From Bacteroidota bacterium (lineage in GTDB: Bacteria; Bacteroidota; Bacteroidia; Bacteroidales; PUMT01): DNA of 8,547 nt. The stretch is taken from positions 1 through 8,547 of the forward strand of contig PWPZ01000036.1 in the NCBI GenBank assembly GCA_003556985.1. The letters run 5' to 3'. How positions within the stretch are numbered: position 1 is the first letter of the stretch; each line of letters opens with the position of its first letter. Both the position numbers and the translations under genes were made by a program. A model generated the notes under the pieces. That model saw nothing but the letters and a program-made list of their open reading frames with translations, did not search any database and had not been told where the DNA came from. Below are positions 6,661 to 8,547 of this stretch, piece after piece.

Positions 6661-7554
6661 ATGCACACAGGTCAGTATCTTAACCATCTTAAAACCGAAA
6701 AACGTTATTCATCACATACACTTAAGGCGTATGAGAATGATCTTTTGCAATTTCTTGGTTTTATAAACGGGGAATATGAAGAAACAGATGAGGTATATAC
6801 AGACACCGGACATAAACAGATACGGCAATGGATAGTACATTTGATGGAGGAAGGGATATCCCCAAGGTCGATTAGAAGGAAACTGTCTGTTTTAAGTTCA
6901 TATTTCCGGTTTCTTGTAAAAAAAGGGGTGGTGGATTCCAGTCCAATGGCAAAAGTAAGCCTGCCCAAATGGGGTCGGCCGCTGCCTGAATTTGTTGCTG
7001 AAAACAATCTTGACCGGTTGCTTGACGGAGTTAGTTTCGGCGATGATCCAGCCGGAATCCACGACCGGCTTATTATTGAAACTCTTTATTTTACCGGGAT
7101 AAGACGTTCGGAACTCATCGGCCTGAACCATTCTGATGTTGATGTTTCGGCTATGACAATAAAGGTTCGCGGTAAAGGTGGTAAAGAAAGATATATACCT
7201 CTTGCCGGTTCTTTTTGCCGGGTCCTGGCTGAATACCGGGATAAAAAAGAATCGCAGTTTGGAAAGGCTTCACCCGGCGCACCTTTTTTTGTAACTTCTT
7301 CCAATAAAAGGCTGTATCCCGAACTTGTCTACAGGGTAGTAAGGAAATATCTCCTGCTTGTCACAAACGGCGGAAAAAGAAGTCCGCATATTCTAAGGCA
7401 TAGTTTTGCAACCCACATGCTTAATAATGGTGCCGATCTTAATGCGATAAAAGAGCTTCTGGGTCATGCAAACCTGAATGCAACCCAGGTATATACGCAT
7501 AATTCATTTGAGAAACTAAAAAAGGTTTATAAACAGGCTCATCCCAGAGCATAA
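6661..7554 (+). CDS. xerC: Site-specific tyrosine recombinase XerC/XerD
   Basis: This is a 297-residue tyrosine recombinase of the Xer type, which resolves chromosome dimers at dif with FtsK. Residues 1-90 are the SAM-like core-binding domain (YLNHLKTEKRYSSHTLKAYE near the start). The catalytic domain has the full set: Arg148 (GIRRSEL), Lys172 (RGKGGKER), His243 and Arg246 (HILRHSF), His269 (LGHANL) and nucleophile Tyr278 (QVYTH). Counted from the ATG at 6661 these fall at, or one residue from, the E. coli XerC/XerD positions. That favours this start over an in-frame TTG at 6607, which would add 18 residues. It is genomic Xer rather than a mobile integrase, given its place between bS21 and HPF. 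Whether it is the XerC or XerD partner cannot be decided here. Confidence 0.9.
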   Translation: MHTGQYLNHLKTEKRYSSHTLKAYENDLLQFLGFINGEYEETDEVYTDTGHKQIRQWIVHLMEEGISPRSIRRKLSVLSSYFRFLVKKGVVDSSPMAKVSLPKWGRPLPEFVAENNLDRLLDGVSFGDDPAGIHDRLIIETLYFTGIRRSELIGLNHSDVDVSAMTIKVRGKGGKERYIPLAGSFCRVLAEYRDKKESQFGKASPGAPFFVTSSNKRLYPELVYRVVRKYLLLVTNGGKRSPHILRHSFATHMLNNGADLNAIKELLGHANLNATQVYTHNSFEKLKKVYKQAHPRA

Positions 7555-7558
7555 AATA

Positions 7559-7564
7559 AGGAGG
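7559..7564 (+). promoter_or_regulatory. Full Shine-Dalgarno site before hpf
   Basis: AGGAGG lies 8 bases before the ATG at 7573, an ideal spacing. None of the other protein genes in the window has such a site, as expected for Bacteroidota. It starts 5 bases after the xerC stop codon, so hpf may be translated independently of re-initiation. Confidence 0.8.
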
Positions 7565-7572
7565 AATTCTGT

Positions 7573-7872
7573 ATGGATATTAACATTCATTCTGTAAAAT
7601 TTGATGCTGACAGCAAATTAATAGATTTTGTAAAGTCAAAGGTGTCCAAACTTGTACAGTTCAATGACGGATTAATTGCTGCCGAAGTGTATCTCAGGCT
7701 GGAGAATTCACAGGACATGGAAAACAAGATCACAGAAATAAAGATAGATACTCCCGGGAATAACCTGTTTGCCAAGAAACAGGGTAAGTCTTTTGAGGAA
7801 GCCACCGATCTTGCGGTCGATGCACTCAGGAAACAGGTCAAAAGGGAAAAAGACAAGTTCAGAAAAAGTTGA
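7573..7872 (+). CDS. hpf: Ribosome hibernation-promoting factor, short HPF/RaiA type
   Basis: This 99-residue protein of the HPF/YfiA family binds the 30S decoding channel, where mRNA and tRNA would sit, and silences ribosomes in slow growth or stress. The chain fits the beta-alpha-beta-beta-beta-alpha fold: strand MDINIHSVKF, a helix around LIDFVKSKVSKL (17-28), strands AAEVYLRLEN and ITEIKIDTP, then the helix SFEEATDLAVDALRKQVKREKDKF. That last segment is the conserved family helix with its basic tail. There is no C-terminal dimerisation domain, so it is the short form. It is last in the bS21-xerC-hpf group, 18 bases after xerC, behind a full AGGAGG. Confidence 0.92.
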   Translation: MDINIHSVKFDADSKLIDFVKSKVSKLVQFNDGLIAAEVYLRLENSQDMENKITEIKIDTPGNNLFAKKQGKSFEEATDLAVDALRKQVKREKDKFRKS

Positions 7873-7997
7873 TTTTGGTATCCCGGTATCCTTCCGGACA
7901 ATCGGTTATGCATTAAACACAGGGCAGCCCGACCTTGCGTTCTTTATTGCATACTGTTTCAGAATGCATCAGCAATATTCCTCAAAGATGATTTTCC

Positions 7998-8063
7998 GAA
8001 AACCCATATTTTTTCTCCAGGATGATCATCACGGCTTTAAATTTCCTGAAAACCCGGTATTTT
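7998..8063. repeat. Direct repeat flanking a palindrome
   Basis: GAAAACCC followed within one or two bases by TATTTT occurs at 7998 and again at 8048, exactly 50 bases apart. Both copies are preceded by a TTTCC. Between them is the perfect 10-bp palindrome GATGATCATC (8021-8030). The meaning is unknown; an operator is possible. Confidence 0.4.
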
Positions 8064-8101
8064 CGCGACTACCATTAATTTGAAAAAATAAATAGCAATT
8101 C

Positions 8102-8133
8102 TTGGGATTATTGGTAAAATATATATACATTTG
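8102..8133 (+). promoter_or_regulatory. Upstream tRNA-operon promoter (P1)
   Basis: TACATTTG (8126-8133) is an exact -7 box, the same octamer as at tamL. TTG at 8102-8104 is a partial -33 with 21 bases between. The start would be near 8139, about 40 bases before the first tRNA. Confidence 0.5.
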
Positions 8134-8159
8134 CAATCCGATTTTGGAGGGTAAATTTG
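8130..8159 (+). promoter_or_regulatory. Downstream tRNA-operon promoter (P2), overlapping P1
   Basis: TTTG (8130-8133) and TAAATTTG (8152-8159) are both exact and lie 18 bases apart. The TTTG is the end of the P1 -7 box, so the two promoters share bases. The start would be near 8165, some 15 bases before the tRNA. Confidence 0.6.
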
Positions 8160-8179
8160 TGTTGATCGTTCTTTAATAT

Positions 8180-8253
8180 GCCGATGTAGCTCAGCTGGTC
8201 AGAGCAGCTGATTTGTAATCAGCAGGTCGGGGGTTCGAATCCGTCCATCGGCT
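8180..8253 (+). tRNA. tRNA-Thr (anticodon TGT)
   Basis: A full cloverleaf is visible. The acceptor stem is GCCGATG/CATCGGC, the D stem GCTC/GAGC, and the anticodon stem GCTGA/TCAGC with loop TTTGTAA and TGT at 8214-8216. The T loop is TTCGAAT. The discriminator is T and CCA is not encoded. The T stem GGGGG/CCGTC has a G-G mismatch in the middle (51:63) and a G-T pair. It reads ACA and likely other Thr codons. It is first of four clustered tRNAs. Confidence 0.95.
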
Positions 8254-8271
8254 CATTGTACTGGAAACAAC

Positions 8272-8354
8272 GGGGAGATACCAAAGTGGCCAACTGGGGC
8301 AGACTGTAAATCTGCTGTCATACGACTTCGGAGGTTCGAATCCTTCTCTCCCCA
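8272..8354 (+). tRNA. tRNA-Tyr (anticodon GTA)
   Basis: A class II tRNA with a long variable arm, 83 bases. The acceptor stem is GGGGAGA/TCTCCCC. The anticodon stem is GCAGA/TCTGC with loop CTGTAAA and GTA at 8306-8308. The T stem is GGAGG/CCTTC with loop TTCGAAT, and the discriminator is A. CCA is not encoded. It lies 18 bases after tRNA-Thr(TGT). Confidence 0.95.
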
Positions 8355-8365
8355 CTTTTTCACAA

Positions 8366-8438
8366 GCGGGAGTAGCTCAGTTGGTAGAGCATCAGCCTTC
8401 CACGCTGAGGGTCGCGGGTCCGAGTCCCGTCTCCCGCT
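8366..8438 (+). tRNA. tRNA-Gly (anticodon TCC), with C55 in the T loop
   Basis: The acceptor stem is GCGGGAG/CTCCCGC and the D stem GCTC/GAGC with G18G19 kept. The anticodon stem is TCAGC/GCTGA with loop CTTCCAC and TCC at 8399-8401. The T stem is GCGGG/CCCGT. The T loop is TCCGAGT: position 55, almost always T (pseudouridine in the RNA), is C. All stems pair well, so the gene looks functional otherwise. Confidence 0.92.
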
Positions 8439-8448
8439 CTTTTTCTTT

Positions 8449-8520
<72 letters not shown>

Positions 8521-8547
8521 CGAATATTTATTTTTACAGAGTTTGAA

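Larger units (their letters stand above)
7873..8179. other. Intergenic region between hpf and the tRNA cluster, 307 bases
   Basis: No credible gene lies here; an open frame at 7769-8083 is out of frame with hpf and has no protein features. The region holds a direct repeat (GAAAACCC at 7998 and 8048) flanking a palindrome GATGATCATC (8021-8030), then two overlapping promoters near the tRNAs. No clear terminator for hpf is seen. Confidence 0.6.

Noticed and set aside
6661..7554. Tyrosine recombinase as sign of an integrated element next to the tRNA genes
   Set aside because: Sequence and position between bS21 and HPF fit housekeeping Xer; no attachment-site duplication of a tRNA 3' end was seen within the window.
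7769..8083. 104-codon open frame overlapping the end of hpf
   Set aside because: It begins inside hpf in another frame, and the part beyond hpf has no protein-like composition or start signal.

Overview
The window looks like ordinary chromosomal sequence of a Bacteroidota bacterium, most likely of the Bacteroidales. Three things point there. It carries a lipoprotein-type TamA homologue (TamL). Several genes are preceded by Bacteroidota sigma-factor promoters (TTTG, about 19 bases, TAnnTTTG), while nearly all starts lack a Shine-Dalgarno site. The order bS21 gene, xerC, hpf, tRNA-Thr/Tyr/Gly/Thr is one I recall as typical of this phylum, with tuf usually next. No mobile element, CRISPR array or defence system was seen.

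Left part (1-3711): a SpoU/TrmH-family rRNA or tRNA 2'-O-methyltransferase lies on the minus strand. It overlaps by four bases the start of another minus-strand gene that runs off the left edge. A 401-base divergent gap holds a duplicated promoter-like segment, a 10-bp inverted repeat and a small terminator-like hairpin. Then comes tamL, encoding an outer-membrane beta-barrel with POTRA domains and an N-terminal lipobox, translated from TTG. Its usual partner tamB is not in the window.

Middle (3712-6399): a neurotransmitter:sodium symporter (SNF/NSS) family transporter has its own good promoter. It is followed by two tandem hairpin repeats that may end its transcript. Next is a membrane-anchored helix-hairpin-helix protein typical of Bacteroidota.

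Right part (6400-8547): a likely operon encodes ribosomal protein bS21, the XerC/D recombinase and the ribosome hibernation factor HPF, behind a near-consensus promoter. HPF is the only gene here with a full AGGAGG. After a 307-base gap with two overlapping promoters comes a four-tRNA cluster: Thr(TGT), Tyr(GTA), Gly(TCC), Thr(GGT). The last 27 bases contain no recognisable gene and probably lead into tuf, by synteny only.

Functionally the window mixes translation (bS21, HPF, tRNAs, RNA methylation), chromosome dimer resolution (Xer), outer-membrane assembly (TamL) and nutrient uptake (NSS). I did not find a clearly new multi-gene system. The points most worth a second look are the Shine-Dalgarno site on hpf next to the bS21 gene, the structured gap upstream of tamL, the tandem hairpins at 5162-5243, and the C55 tRNA-Gly.
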